From assembly GCA_963817405.1 (NCBI GenBank), contig CAWFNW010000002.1, forward strand, positions 310,001 through 374,000: a stretch of DNA of 64,000 nt, given 5' to 3'. Made by a program: the position numbers and the translations under genes. The notes below the pieces were generated by a model. The model worked only from the letters and a program-made list of their open reading frames with translations. It did no database searches and was not told the DNA's origin. Origin of the DNA: CAWFNW01 sp963817405. Lineage in GTDB: Bacteria; Actinomycetota; Coriobacteriia; Anaerosomatales; Anaerosomataceae. This document shows, piece by piece, positions 42,953 to 52,560 of this stretch (within the stretch, counting starts at the first letter, position 1; every line of letters begins with the position of its first letter).

Positions 42953-45900
42953 ATGGGCCGCGCCACGCTTTCGTACCGGGCATTTCGCGACAATCGTCCT
43001 GCTCGGCCGCCGTCCTATCAAAACCTACTTGAACGTCTCAGCTTGGACTCTCCCGGAGAGCCACCCACGCTCACCCGGCGCGAGATGCTCGGGCTTACCG
43101 GGACCGTGGCGCTTGCCACGTTAGTCCCCTTCAATGCGACCGTCTCCGCGCTCTGCCCCGCGATAGTCAGCACCGACGGGCGATCACTCCGTGTTTCTGT
43201 GGCCGGTCGCCACTTCAACCTCGACACACGCCGGTTCGGCGGGTCCCCCCGGCTCTCCGTCTCGCGCACATCCACGGCGGTTTCCGTGTCGCTCGACCGC
43301 GCGACCTACCCCGGCACCGACATCCCAGCGGACTTCACGCTTCGCTTCGCGCCGCTCGCGGGCAACACTCGCGTCACGGTCAGGTCGGCGTCGCTCGGCT
43401 TCGAAGCCACCGTGCCGCTGCTCGCGTGGCTCGAGGGCCGGAGCCAGGCGCGCTCTCGGGTTTCGCTTTCCCCGATCGCGAGCACCTTCGGCGATCGGCA
43501 CGCCTTGAAGCTCTCGGGGACGGCCCAGGCGACACTCGGCCCCGACTTCTCTCTCGAGCTCTCCGGTCGTGGCGTGGCCGTGCTCGAGAGCAAGGGCGTG
43601 GCGATCGCCGGGGACGAGGCGCACATCTGGCTCGCCTCCGACGCCACGCCCACCTCGCTGACCCGGAAGATCAAGCTCCGCACATTCGTGCAGGTCCGTC
43701 GCCGCAAGAACGCGCAGTGGGACGTGGCGGGCATCGCCACCGCAGGGGGCAACGCCGTCGAGTTCGAGGGTCGCTCCTTCGACTGCGTCACCGTTGAGGC
43801 GGCACAGACCCTGGCGGGCCACCGTGTGGCGGTCGTCACCTTCGAGAACGCCGCGGACTCCGGCAGCGCGAGCCTCCGCTTCCCGGTGGCCGTGGGTAGC
43901 GCGATGGTGGCATCCATGCTGCCGCTGAGTAGTCCGCGTTTCGGGTTCGTGTGCGGCGACGGCGACCGCTTCTCGCTCATCGCGGACGTCGCGAATGCCA
44001 CCACGTGGCTGCACCGCAACGGGCATAGCGTGCTCGTCGGCAGGCATCCCGCAAGTCCGAGTGCCGAAATCACCGGCGCCAACGGCACCGCCGACAAGGT
44101 CGACGTGAAGACCGAGCTGCTTGCCATCGCCGTCCCTATGGATGGGGTGATCGCAAGCCCGATCACGTTCCCGGCATCAAGCCCGGTCGAAGCCGGCGGC
44201 GCCGAGACGGCGAAGTCCCCGCCTACCGTACCGGTGCGCACGTTCGCGCCTGAGCCCGCCCCGGCAGCGGCGCCCCCCGGCTACACGGCCGATGCAGGAT
44301 TCGTGCGCGTGATCCGGCCCGATGACATGCTCACGTTGAAGTTCGAGTTCTTCAACCTGAAGCTCGGATTGCTGAACGGGAAGTGGACGCTGCAGCGCAA
44401 GTCCCTGAGCGCGTCATCCTACCTCGTGGTCGAGTTCCCGCCGCAGGCGCTCCTGGAGCAGGCGTACTATGACGAGCCGGGCGTCATCGGACAGGTGCTC
44501 GCCTGGTTCGCGAATCAGAAGACGCCACCCATTCAGGCACGGCTTGCCGGCCCGACGAGGCTCGCACTCGCGATTCCGAACAGCGTTGCCGACGCTGGCA
44601 TTCCGTATACGCTGGACGGCCTGCTCGACTGGTTCCTATTCAGCAACAGCGTCGCGCCGGGCGCGCGCGACTACGTGGCCCGGGTCCCGCTCCTCCCCAG
44701 CGACCGCCGCGCGCCTGCCAAGGGTTCGCACTACCCGCTCGTCCCGCCCGAGACGGCCATCGAAGCGCCGTGGGGACTCTTCCTGTCGCCATCGGAGCAC
44801 CGCGAGTACTGGGGGCACCGGTTCACTCCGCACACCGCCAACGGCATCACGGCGCTGTGGAACACCACGCTCACGGGTCGCGCCCGCAGGACCCCGTTGG
44901 GTGTCTTCAACTACTCACCGGGTGTGCGTGCGGTGTGGGCGCGAGGCTTCCGCGGCTGGGATCCGGCGCCTGACCTGCCCTTCCGGAACAGCTTCACGAC
45001 AAGCGCTGACGACCCGCCCGGGCAGCAGAACCGCTGGGCGCTGGTCGACCTCACGACGATGCGCCAGCACGACCGGGTTAGCGCGCGTCGCCTCACGCTG
45101 ACCCCGCTGGGTGCATGGCTCGATCTGAAGGGCCAATGGCCGACCGATGTGTACATGGTCACCGAGCCCATCTCGTCGCCGCTGCTCGCGTGGGAGCATC
45201 GCGCGACGATGGGTCGAGATCAGTACGTGCGGATCGTGATAGCCGGGCGCCTCTTCCCCTTCGGGCACAAGGCGTCGCTCATCACGATCACCGAGCGCAA
45301 GTTCGAGAACGCTCCAGACGGCAAGCGGACCGCGTATCTCAAGCAGCGCTCGTTCATCTTCATCCGCGAGCTGGACAAGTCCTTCGAATACGGGAACACC
45401 GCGCGGACCCGGCAGACGCCGTTCCGGCGTGTGACCCTCATGACTCGCGTTACGCCGGATCTCATGGCGAACTCCTCCACACTCGTCCCGGACCCCGAGC
45501 TTGGCATCACGACGCAGAACGCGTTCTGGCCACACCTGCTCACCACGGGTCAGAAGTTCGATTTCCGGTACGTCACGACAGATTGGGACGGGCGCACGCA
45601 GGAGGTCGCCTCACCACTCATCTTCATCGAAGAGGACTGGGCGGTGCGGGGCGCACAGAATCCCGAGGGCGAAGGCGTCTGGCGAGAGATCAACATCTGC
45701 GACCGCGCTATGCGCGACATGGAGATCGACCTCGAAGGCCAGAAGATCGCGTACAGCGAAGGTCTGGCGGCGGGCGCCCCCAAGGACCGCCGTATCCTCC
45801 AAACCGAGTCGATCAGGCTGGGCGTCGAGAACACCGTCACGCCGGCCTGGAATACCCCCAGCGCCATCTTCTTCCACCCGAAGCTCCACCGCGCGAAGGT

Positions 45901-47356
45901 GCGCCTCGAAGACGTCGAGGCGCTGATGGGCACGGACGGCGGCACGTGGATCTCACTGTGGAACACCTACGTTCAGACCGGCTACGCTGGAGACAACGCG
46001 GGGGGCCGCGTCTTCGCCGAGATCTCGGACGACGGTTCGATCGCCACGCCACCCACACCGGGCTCGCTCGCGCTCGTAGTCCCTCCCGGGAAGACCGGAG
46101 GTATGGCGACGCCGAGCCTCTCCGTCACCGGGCTCTCGGCCACCGAGGGGGCCTTCGGCGGTCAGCCCTCGAACTTCGGGACCGGCTCGATCCAGGCCTC
46201 GGACTTCTTCGACCAGGTCAACCCGAAGCTCTTCGGTGACATACGCCTGCTCGACATTCTCCAGGGCGTTGCGCTCAACCTCACCGACGGGGATGTCCCG
46301 AACTTCAACGACTACATAGTCGAGCGTGATGGGCAGAAGTTCGCGCGGTACGACTACAAGTGGGTGACCGAGAAGTTCGGCACCTCAGCCATCTTTATCG
46401 CCTCGTCGAATCCGATGACGAGACTTTCCCTCAACGCCTACCTCGAGAAGAACCTCTCGGACATCGCGGCCGCGCCTATGGCGGGAGTGACCGGGAGCCT
46501 GGTGAACTTCACGCTCTCGTTCTCGGTGATCGAGGTAGAGTTCAACAGTTTCGACTTCTCGGTGGACGCATCGGGCAACGTCGATGTGGATCCGTCCATC
46601 AACGACATCCGGTTCAGCGGAGCTCTCGAGTTCATCAACCAGCTCCGGGACCTCATGAACTTCACGAGCGAGGATGGCGGTTTCGCGATCGATATCACCG
46701 GCTCCGGCGTGAGCGCGATCATCACGATCGCGCTTCCCGACATCGCGGTCGGCATCTTCAGTCTCAAGAACATGGCGATCAGTGCCGGAATCAAGATCCC
46801 CTTCACCGGCGAGCCCATCCGCTTCCCCTTTTCGTTCTGCTCGGCAGAAAAGCCCTTCGAACTCGCGGTATCCGGCTTCGGCGGCGGCGGCTACTTCCTC
46901 GTGGAACTGCAGGCGAGCGACGACAACGCCGTCGCCCTCATCGAGTTCTCGCTCGAGTTCGGGGTGTGCGCCTCGATCGATCTGTGCGGTATCGCGAGCG
47001 GGAGTGTGGAGATCAAGGGCGGCGTGATGATGCGCTTCGAGATGGGCGCGCTCACGTTCACGGCGTTCTTCCACATGGAAGGCAGACTCTCCATCCTCGG
47101 CCTCATCTCGGTCTGCGTGACCTTCCACTTGGAGCTCACGTACATGAACAAGCAGGCCGCGGGCGGCCCGACGGAGATCCTGATCGGCGAAGCCACCCTC
47201 ACGATCGAGATCGAGATCATCTTCTTCTCGATCAGCGTGGACCTCACCGTGTCCAAGCAGTTTGAGGGTGATGACCCGAGATTCGGGGACTGGATGGACG
47301 CCCCAGAATGGGAGACGTACTGCAATGCGTTCGGCCCGGCGACGGTTGGAGTGTGA
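42953..47356 (+). CDS. giant exported protein with Tat-like signal, unknown function (1467 residues)
   Basis: The ATG at 42953 follows GGGGGG. After about 40 polar residues comes TRREMLGLTGTVALATLV, a twin-arginine signal (RR at 42-43) and hydrophobic core. The rest is beta-rich with few Cys. A Pro/Ala linker (about 420-440) separates an N-terminal part from a middle region with many Trp/Tyr (LFLSPSEHREYWGHRFTPH, VWARGFRGWDPAP). The C-terminal third (about 1180-1450) consists of amphipathic strands (GSVEIKGGVMMRFEMG, ILIGEATLTIEIEIIFFSIS). No membrane anchor follows. No known domain is recognised. Its stop overlaps candidate starts of the next gene, so the two products are probably made together. 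Confidence 0.75.
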   Translation: MGRATLSYRAFRDNRPARPPSYQNLLERLSLDSPGEPPTLTRREMLGLTGTVALATLVPFNATVSALCPAIVSTDGRSLRVSVAGRHFNLDTRRFGGSPRLSVSRTSTAVSVSLDRATYPGTDIPADFTLRFAPLAGNTRVTVRSASLGFEATVPLLAWLEGRSQARSRVSLSPIASTFGDRHALKLSGTAQATLGPDFSLELSGRGVAVLESKGVAIAGDEAHIWLASDATPTSLTRKIKLRTFVQVRRRKNAQWDVAGIATAGGNAVEFEGRSFDCVTVEAAQTLAGHRVAVVTFENAADSGSASLRFPVAVGSAMVASMLPLSSPRFGFVCGDGDRFSLIADVANATTWLHRNGHSVLVGRHPASPSAEITGANGTADKVDVKTELLAIAVPMDGVIASPITFPASSPVEAGGAETAKSPPTVPVRTFAPEPAPAAAPPGYTADAGFVRVIRPDDMLTLKFEFFNLKLGLLNGKWTLQRKSLSASSYLVVEFPPQALLEQAYYDEPGVIGQVLAWFANQKTPPIQARLAGPTRLALAIPNSVADAGIPYTLDGLLDWFLFSNSVAPGARDYVARVPLLPSDRRAPAKGSHYPLVPPETAIEAPWGLFLSPSEHREYWGHRFTPHTANGITALWNTTLTGRARRTPLGVFNYSPGVRAVWARGFRGWDPAPDLPFRNSFTTSADDPPGQQNRWALVDLTTMRQHDRVSARRLTLTPLGAWLDLKGQWPTDVYMVTEPISSPLLAWEHRATMGRDQYVRIVIAGRLFPFGHKASLITITERKFENAPDGKRTAYLKQRSFIFIRELDKSFEYGNTARTRQTPFRRVTLMTRVTPDLMANSSTLVPDPELGITTQNAFWPHLLTTGQKFDFRYVTTDWDGRTQEVASPLIFIEEDWAVRGAQNPEGEGVWREINICDRAMRDMEIDLEGQKIAYSEGLAAGAPKDRRILQTESIRLGVENTVTPAWNTPSAIFFHPKLHRAKVRLEDVEALMGTDGGTWISLWNTYVQTGYAGDNAGGRVFAEISDDGSIATPPTPGSLALVVPPGKTGGMATPSLSVTGLSATEGAFGGQPSNFGTGSIQASDFFDQVNPKLFGDIRLLDILQGVALNLTDGDVPNFNDYIVERDGQKFARYDYKWVTEKFGTSAIFIASSNPMTRLSLNAYLEKNLSDIAAAPMAGVTGSLVNFTLSFSVIEVEFNSFDFSVDASGNVDVDPSINDIRFSGALEFINQLRDLMNFTSEDGGFAIDITGSGVSAIITIALPDIAVGIFSLKNMAISAGIKIPFTGEPIRFPFSFCSAEKPFELAVSGFGGGGYFLVELQASDDNAVALIEFSLEFGVCASIDLCGIASGSVEIKGGVMMRFEMGALTFTAFFHMEGRLSILGLISVCVTFHLELTYMNKQAAGGPTEILIGEATLTIEIEIIFFSISVDLTVSKQFEGDDPRFGDWMDAPEWETYCNAFGPATVGV

Positions 47357-47361
47357 GCGTG

Positions 47362-48555
47362 ATGGCAAAGCAGACCGTCATGTGGACGGCGCTCCCGAAC
47401 GGTGTCCGGTCCGAGCGGGGAGGCTCCCAGAAGCTGAGGCTCTCGGCGTTCATGTCGCCACGTCTGGAGAGCAACGTCACACCCCTCTGGCTCGCGTCGT
47501 TCCCGGACTTCACGAGCGAGGACCCCGCCGTCAACTGGGCGTCGACCGTGAACGCGATGAGCTTCCGTGTGGAGTTCAGGACGAAGACGCGTGCCACCAT
47601 CTCTGTCCCGGCGGCCGCGACGAGGCGTACGTCCCTTGCCCAGCCGGATCTGTGGTCGCGGCTCTTCAGTCCGGAGACGCCGGTCAAAGGGTACGTGAAG
47701 AAGGACCTCAGCAAGGTCTCCGTGAACTCGTTTGCGGTGAAGGAGTCCGCGGCCGCGCTGCGCGATCACATCTCGGCGATAGCGAGCCAGCCCGCTCAGG
47801 TGTCGCGGATCCCGAGGCCCGAGGACCTGATCTCGCCGCCGGGCTTCGAGAACTCACCGCTGACCCAGCATCTCACGACGCAGATGCAAACGGCCGGTCT
47901 CCGGGTCGCCGCTGCGGCGGCTCCGGCCGAGGGTACTCCCACGCTGCACTCGGAGTTCTCGACGTTCCACACACCGTTCGTGGACAACTGGAACCGCCTG
48001 ACGCCGGAGCAGCGCCTCGCGAGGAATGCGGCTGAACGTGAGACCGACTTCCACAAGGCGATCACCGCGCTCGGCAACTATCCGGCGCTCCTTCCGCTCT
48101 TGGGCATCGTGGTGGACTTCGAGCTCACCCTCACCAGCGCGCTCGCCTCGCAACTGAGGTCGGCGGCGTTCGTCCGCGTCGTCCCCACGTGGCCGCCGCC
48201 TGTAGCAGGGGTCACCCGTGCGAACGCGCAGGGGTGGACCGGGTGTGAGGTGCGGGGCAAGACGCTCGGAGACGGCAGCTACCAAGTCACCTCGTTCGGC
48301 AGCAAGTGCCACGACGGCACGCTTCGCGATGGCTATTTGGTCGTCCGCGACGCCTCCAGCGACGGGGCGAACGACCCGTGCGTGCTCCAGAACGTGGACA
48401 TCGACTTGGCGCTCGGGCGCGTCTTCGCGTCGTTCGACAGCATGCTGCAGCAGATCAAGTCCAGGGTCCTGCCTCCCGTCGAAGAGGTCGCACTCGGCAT
48501 GGACGCCGCAGGCGACTCCCAGGCGGCGGCGGCGGCGGAGGCCTGCCCAGTATGA
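47362..48555 (+). CDS. second giant protein, N-terminal segment (frame broken at about 48548)
   Basis: The ATG at 47362 (or GTG at 47353 or 47359) starts just past the first giant gene. About 397 residues read in this frame, without signal peptide or recognised domain, ending in an Ala-rich tail just before a stop. The coding sense continues in the +1 frame, so this is probably the first part of one protein of about 1450 residues encoded by 47362-51702. Segments such as DNWNRLTPEQRLARNAAERE and VVDFELTLTSALASQLR suggest a soluble, ordered domain. Confidence 0.6.
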   Translation: MAKQTVMWTALPNGVRSERGGSQKLRLSAFMSPRLESNVTPLWLASFPDFTSEDPAVNWASTVNAMSFRVEFRTKTRATISVPAAATRRTSLAQPDLWSRLFSPETPVKGYVKKDLSKVSVNSFAVKESAAALRDHISAIASQPAQVSRIPRPEDLISPPGFENSPLTQHLTTQMQTAGLRVAAAAAPAEGTPTLHSEFSTFHTPFVDNWNRLTPEQRLARNAAERETDFHKAITALGNYPALLPLLGIVVDFELTLTSALASQLRSAAFVRVVPTWPPPVAGVTRANAQGWTGCEVRGKTLGDGSYQVTSFGSKCHDGTLRDGYLVVRDASSDGANDPCVLQNVDIDLALGRVFASFDSMLQQIKSRVLPPVEEVALGMDAAGDSQAAAAAEACPV

Positions 48556-49282
48556 AGACGACATCAAGGCCGGCATGCCGGCGCTTGGCCAGCCGACACT
48601 CGCGATGTCGATGAACGGGGCGGGTGGTCGCCTCGTGAGCCGCCTTGCCTCAACGATCGACAAGAACGTCCTCCTGGCGGCGACCCCGCCGCGGAGCGAC
48701 GAGATCGAGAACTGGGCCGAGGAGGTCACTCGCGGCTACAGGGTGGACGTCTGGGACAGCAGTACGAAGATCTGGCATCCACTGTGCCAGCGCCTCGGCG
48801 ACTATCGGCTTGGCGGCGTGCAGATGACGTGGGATGCCGGCGCCACCACGCTGCTGGACGAGGCGTGGGTCCAGCTGGGTGTGACGTCTTCTCCCGACGG
48901 CAACCCCGACGCGCCCGAGGAGATGCGTCTCCACGAGAAGCTCTTCACCTGGAACGGGTGGAGTCTCGTGGTACAGCGTCCCGGGGCGGCGCTCGCGGAA
49001 GAGGACGGTCCCAACGACACGCGGGTCATGCGGCCGAACGTCATGAAGCGCACGTATGTCGATCCCGACGGCGTTACGCGTGACCTGGGAGACTGGGACA
49101 ACCCCTCCGTGGACCTCAAGACGACCTTCGACGTGCCGCCGGGCACGCTGCCCGCCTGCGGCTCGGCACCACGTACCGCTTCAGGGCACGCGCGGTGGAC
49201 CTCGCCGGCAACAGCGTCCCGTTCGCCACCGGCGACCCGACCGACACCCCCGGTGGAGCGGGTGAGACCCTCACGACCGTAA
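48548..49282 (+). CDS. second giant protein, middle segment (shifted frame)
   Basis: Reading from 48548 in the frame after the first shift gives QYEDDIKAGMPALGQPTLAM and then LLDEAWVQLGVTSSPDG, FTWNGWSLVVQRPG and DNPSVDLKTTFDVPPGT. Protein-like sequence ends near 49155, after which this frame turns into shadow-like Arg/Pro/Ser sequence before its stop. An independent start at ATG 48575 is possible. The more natural reading is a continuation of the gene that starts at 47362. Confidence 0.5.
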   Translation, partial: QYEDDIKAGMPALGQPTLAMSMNGAGGRLVSRLASTIDKNVLLAATPPRSDEIENWAEEVTRGYRVDVWDSSTKIWHPLCQRLGDYRLGGVQMTWDAGATTLLDEAWVQLGVTSSPDGNPDAPEEMRLHEKLFTWNGWSLVVQRPGAALAEEDGPNDTRVMRPNVMKRTYVDPDGVTRDLGDWDNPSVDLKTTFDVPPGTLPACGSAPRTASGHARWTSPATASRSPPATRPTPPVERVRPSRP

Positions 49283-51702
49283 CGCGCGCGATCACTCACA
49301 AGCGGTACGAGCCGGTCAAGCCGCCGACCGTCATCCCCACGGAGAGCCCAGCGTACGGCGAGTCCCCGCTGCTCCTCGTGCTGCACAGCAACTACAACAC
49401 CCCGCCTGCCAAGGCCACCGCGCGCCACATCTGCCCGCCGAGGACGTCGTTCACCATGGCGGAGGCACACGGCGCGTTCGACCTGCCGGCCGAGGGCCGT
49501 CCGATGGACGGCAGCGCGGCGGCGCACGCCGATATCGTTGCCAAAGACGCCTACGACTTCCCGCACGAGGTCCTGCCGGCGAAGCCGCCGACACAGAAGA
49601 GCCCCGGGCTGCCGGAGCGCAACGGCCCGGTCCTGCCGATGCCGTCCATTCCCACGCCGCTGCCGTATCTCGCCGACGTCCCGTCCCGCGGAGCGTCGTT
49701 GAGCGGACTGCCTGGTCAGAAGAGCGCGACCGGCGGCATCACGTACGTTGCCAGCCGGACGCCCCTCCTTGGGAGCACCATGGTGAGGCTCTCTGATGAC
49801 ACGACGCGGGAAAGTCAGGCCCTTCGCGTCCCCTTCGAGGTCGACCTGCCGTCCGGCCCTGACCGCCGTCCCTTCAAGCTCATCGTGACGGGCATCGAGG
49901 GGACCGACGCCCGTCTTGCCAGCCGGGCGACACCGGCGGAGCCCGTGTGGAATGGCACTGCCCGCACGCTCACGGTCCAGCTCCCCAAGGCCGAGCAGCT
50001 CACGGTCGAGCTGAGTTCGTACGCGAGCGCGAGTGACATGAATCTGTTCGGGACGTACCAGTGGGGAGTGTCCAAGAGCATCCTGGAGCACACCCCCGCG
50101 CTCCTCCCCTCACTGGTCTCGCCCGAGGCGTTCGCGGCGGGTGTCATGACGCCGCAGGCGATGGCGCTTCCGCTGCTTGCTCGGACCGATCTGCATGCAG
50201 TCACGAACACGCTCATCGACGTCTCTGTCCTCGGGAACAACTGGACAGTCACGCCGCACGATGACCTCCTGCTCGTACATGCGGTGAGACAGCCGATGAT
50301 CATCCCGAACTCCACGCGTTACCTCAAAGCGACCCGCGCGCCGGGGGCGACCTTCGCGGTGCTGACCGACTGGGTGCAGATCGACGGCAAGAGCACAGCC
50401 CGACTGGTGATGGACGGGTACTGGAAAGAGCCGGTCGACGACGGGCCAGGCACGGACGCGCCACTTTACGGGGACACTGCCGCCGAACGTAAGGGGCAGG
50501 CATTCGACATCCGGATCGACCCCGACGAGACGATCGCCCTGAGCCTCGGGATGACGCCGCCCGCCGGTCTCCGGATGGTCGTCGACCCCGTGACCTACAA
50601 CCGCAACAACAAGACCCTGCGACACGCGTTCGGTGACACGAAGCACCGTCGCATCCGGTACACCATGACCGCGTCGTCTCGCTTCCAGAAGTACTTCACG
50701 CCCGAGCAGGGAAGCACGGTCCGGATGGGCAACAGCCGCTGGGTCCAGGTCCGAAGCTCGGCGCGACCGCTCGCGCCGAAGGTCGACCTGGTGATTCCGG
50801 CCTTCAAGTGGACGCGCACCGGCACGTCGAACGCCTCGAGCATCCGGGGGGGCGGACGCGTGCGCGTCTATCTCGACCGCCCGTGGTTCTCCTCGGGTGC
50901 GGACGAGCGCTTGGCAGTCCTGGTGTGGCACACCGGAAACAGCATGGCGGAGTTCGATAAGCTCAGGCCGTTTGTAACCGAGTGGGGCAACGATCCTGTC
51001 TACCGCAGCGCAGGCTCGGTCCAGGTGTCCGTTCCCGCCCCCGACAACTTCGAGGGCTGGAAGAGCAAGGACACGATGCTTGTTCCTGCCGAGTACGCGG
51101 GCGGGGGGCTGTACGTGACGGCGATGGCGTATGACGTACAGTACGACCCCGACAGCGACCGGTGGTTCGCCGACATCACCGTCAAGCAGGGCAATGCGTA
51201 CTTCCCGTTCCTCAAACTTGCGCTCGCGCGCTACCAGCCGTACTCGCTCGAAGGTCTGGAGCTCTCTCCGACGGTCGTCGCCGACGCCGTCCAGCTCACG
51301 CCGGACCGCACCGCCGGAGTCACGTGGACACCGACCAACTTCACGGTAACGCTGAACGGCAAGTCGTACATCGAAGCTGATTCGGGGTACGGGCCTCGCG
51401 TGACCATGAGCGTCGAGTACAGGGCCGGCGACGGGCTCGCGTGGGTGCCGAAGACGATCTACGGGCAGACCGAGCTCCCCGATGAGCACCTACAGCCCGG
51501 CCATGAAGGTCTACGGCGACACCCGCACCTACTGGAAGGTCGGCCGATCGACACCAAGCTGATCGAGCCGATGACAGGCGAGCACCGGATCGTGATCCGT
51601 GAGTACGAGCGGCATCTGACGGGGTCGCCCGTGGTGGGCGAGGGTCTGGGCTCGCGTCCGGTGTACGTGGACGTCCTGCCGCTCAACCCACCGGCGATCT
51701 AG
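49156..51702 (+). CDS. second giant protein, C-terminal segment
   Basis: From 49156 the original frame resumes with LRLGTTYRFRARAVDLAGNS, a fibronectin-III-like strand pattern, and runs about 850 residues to the stop. The segment is beta-rich, with many Pro, Thr and Trp, and has no membrane helix. Between about 51478 and 51543 the next frame reads more convincingly (MSTYSPAMKVYGDTRTYWKV), which implies another compensating pair of single-base changes. No family is recognised. It ends 26 bases before the start of the repeat protein gene. Confidence 0.55.
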   Translation: MRLGTTYRFRARAVDLAGNSVPFATGDPTDTPGGAGETLTTVTRAITHKRYEPVKPPTVIPTESPAYGESPLLLVLHSNYNTPPAKATARHICPPRTSFTMAEAHGAFDLPAEGRPMDGSAAAHADIVAKDAYDFPHEVLPAKPPTQKSPGLPERNGPVLPMPSIPTPLPYLADVPSRGASLSGLPGQKSATGGITYVASRTPLLGSTMVRLSDDTTRESQALRVPFEVDLPSGPDRRPFKLIVTGIEGTDARLASRATPAEPVWNGTARTLTVQLPKAEQLTVELSSYASASDMNLFGTYQWGVSKSILEHTPALLPSLVSPEAFAAGVMTPQAMALPLLARTDLHAVTNTLIDVSVLGNNWTVTPHDDLLLVHAVRQPMIIPNSTRYLKATRAPGATFAVLTDWVQIDGKSTARLVMDGYWKEPVDDGPGTDAPLYGDTAAERKGQAFDIRIDPDETIALSLGMTPPAGLRMVVDPVTYNRNNKTLRHAFGDTKHRRIRYTMTASSRFQKYFTPEQGSTVRMGNSRWVQVRSSARPLAPKVDLVIPAFKWTRTGTSNASSIRGGGRVRVYLDRPWFSSGADERLAVLVWHTGNSMAEFDKLRPFVTEWGNDPVYRSAGSVQVSVPAPDNFEGWKSKDTMLVPAEYAGGGLYVTAMAYDVQYDPDSDRWFADITVKQGNAYFPFLKLALARYQPYSLEGLELSPTVVADAVQLTPDRTAGVTWTPTNFTVTLNGKSYIEADSGYGPRVTMSVEYRAGDGLAWVPKTIYGQTELPDEHLQPGHEGLRRHPHLLEGRPIDTKLIEPMTGEHRIVIREYERHLTGSPVVGEGLGSRPVYVDVLPLNPPAI

Positions 51703-51728
51703 GCGCACTGACGATGATCGGGGGAGTC

Positions 51729-51977
51729 ATGCGGGATTCGCATGCATCGCGGACGGTCCGGCTGACCGTCTGCCTCGCAGCGGTCGTGTGCGCGTTCGCA
51801 CTGATGGCGCCGGCGCCGGCATTGGGAGCGCCGGTGATCGCCCAAGGCGTGGTGCGGAGCCAGTCCGGCGGAGCGGGCGATCGCGGGCGCCACGGTCACG
51901 GCGTCGTGGTACAACGCCGACTGGGAAGCGTATCTCTTCGTCGGCGACGCCGTGTCGGACGCGAGCGGCAGCTATAA
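51729..51977 (+). CDS. repeat surface protein, N-terminal segment with signal peptide (frame broken)
   Basis: The ATG at 51729 follows GGGGGAGTC. A Sec signal peptide is clear: Arg near the N-terminus, hydrophobic LTVCLAAVVCAFALM and a PALGA cleavage region. The first repeat begins at once (PVIAQGVV). The frame fails near 51870; the expected continuation (IAGATVTASWYNADWEAYLFV) is in the next frame, and two further shifts follow before 52123. Confidence 0.55.
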   Translation: MRDSHASRTVRLTVCLAAVVCAFALMAPAPALGAPVIAQGVVRSQSGGAGDRGRHGHGVVVQRRLGSVSLRRRRRVGRERQL

Positions 51978-52122
51978 CGATCTACGACGAGGTCGGACAC
52001 GGCGCCGGGGAACTGACGGATGATCGCGCGCGCCGCCGGATACAGGTCCATTCCCCAGGCCAGGACCTGGGACGGCACCACCGTCGTGACACTCGGTTTC
52101 CCGCTTACTGCGGCCAGGTCGA

Positions 52123-52560
52123 ATCGCCGCGGGAACCATCAAGTTCGCGGTTGCGGGGGTACCGGAGGTCCCGCTCGCGAACGCCACGGTTGAAGCGCTC
52201 TTCTATGACCCCGACTCGCTCGAGTACCAGTGGGCGGGCGAGGGCATCTCGAACGCATTGGGCGCGTACGTCGTTTCCGATCAGGAGCAACGAGGAGCCG
52301 GCACGTATCGGCTCGTCGCCACGGCGACAGGATACGGGACCCTCTCGTCGGACGAGGCATGGTCGGGTTCGAGCTCGCTCGCGGTCAACTTCACGTACAC
52401 GAAGGCGCTGCTGACGCTCGCGCAGGGGTACGTGCGGACGGGTCAGGACGCGATTGAGGGCGCGCACGTAGAGGCGTCGTGGTTCGACACCGAGCTGCAG
52501 GAATTCTACTGGGTCGGTGACGCGTATGCGGGCGCCGATGGCGAGCTTCCGGATCTATGA
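52123..52560 (+). CDS. repeat surface protein, segment with repeats 2-3 (frame broken at both ends)
   Basis: About 146 residues read cleanly from GTIKFAVAGVPEVPL through YQWAGEGISNALGAYVV to EFYWVGDAYAGADGE, covering repeat 2 and most of repeat 3. It has no start of its own. One extra base near 52545 moves the reading to the next frame, where repeat 3 continues with FRIYDEFGFLPGTY. Confidence 0.45.
   Translation: MAAGTIKFAVAGVPEVPLANATVEALFYDPDSLEYQWAGEGISNALGAYVVSDQEQRGAGTYRLVATATGYGTLSSDEAWSGSSSLAVNFTYTKALLTLAQGYVRTGQDAIEGAHVEASWFDTELQEFYWVGDAYAGADGELPDL

Noticed and set aside
48540..49170. Programmed ribosomal frameshifting in the second giant gene
   Set aside because: No slippery heptamer with a following pseudoknot was seen, and several unrelated shifts in both directions occur within a few kilobases, which fits sequence error or decay better.
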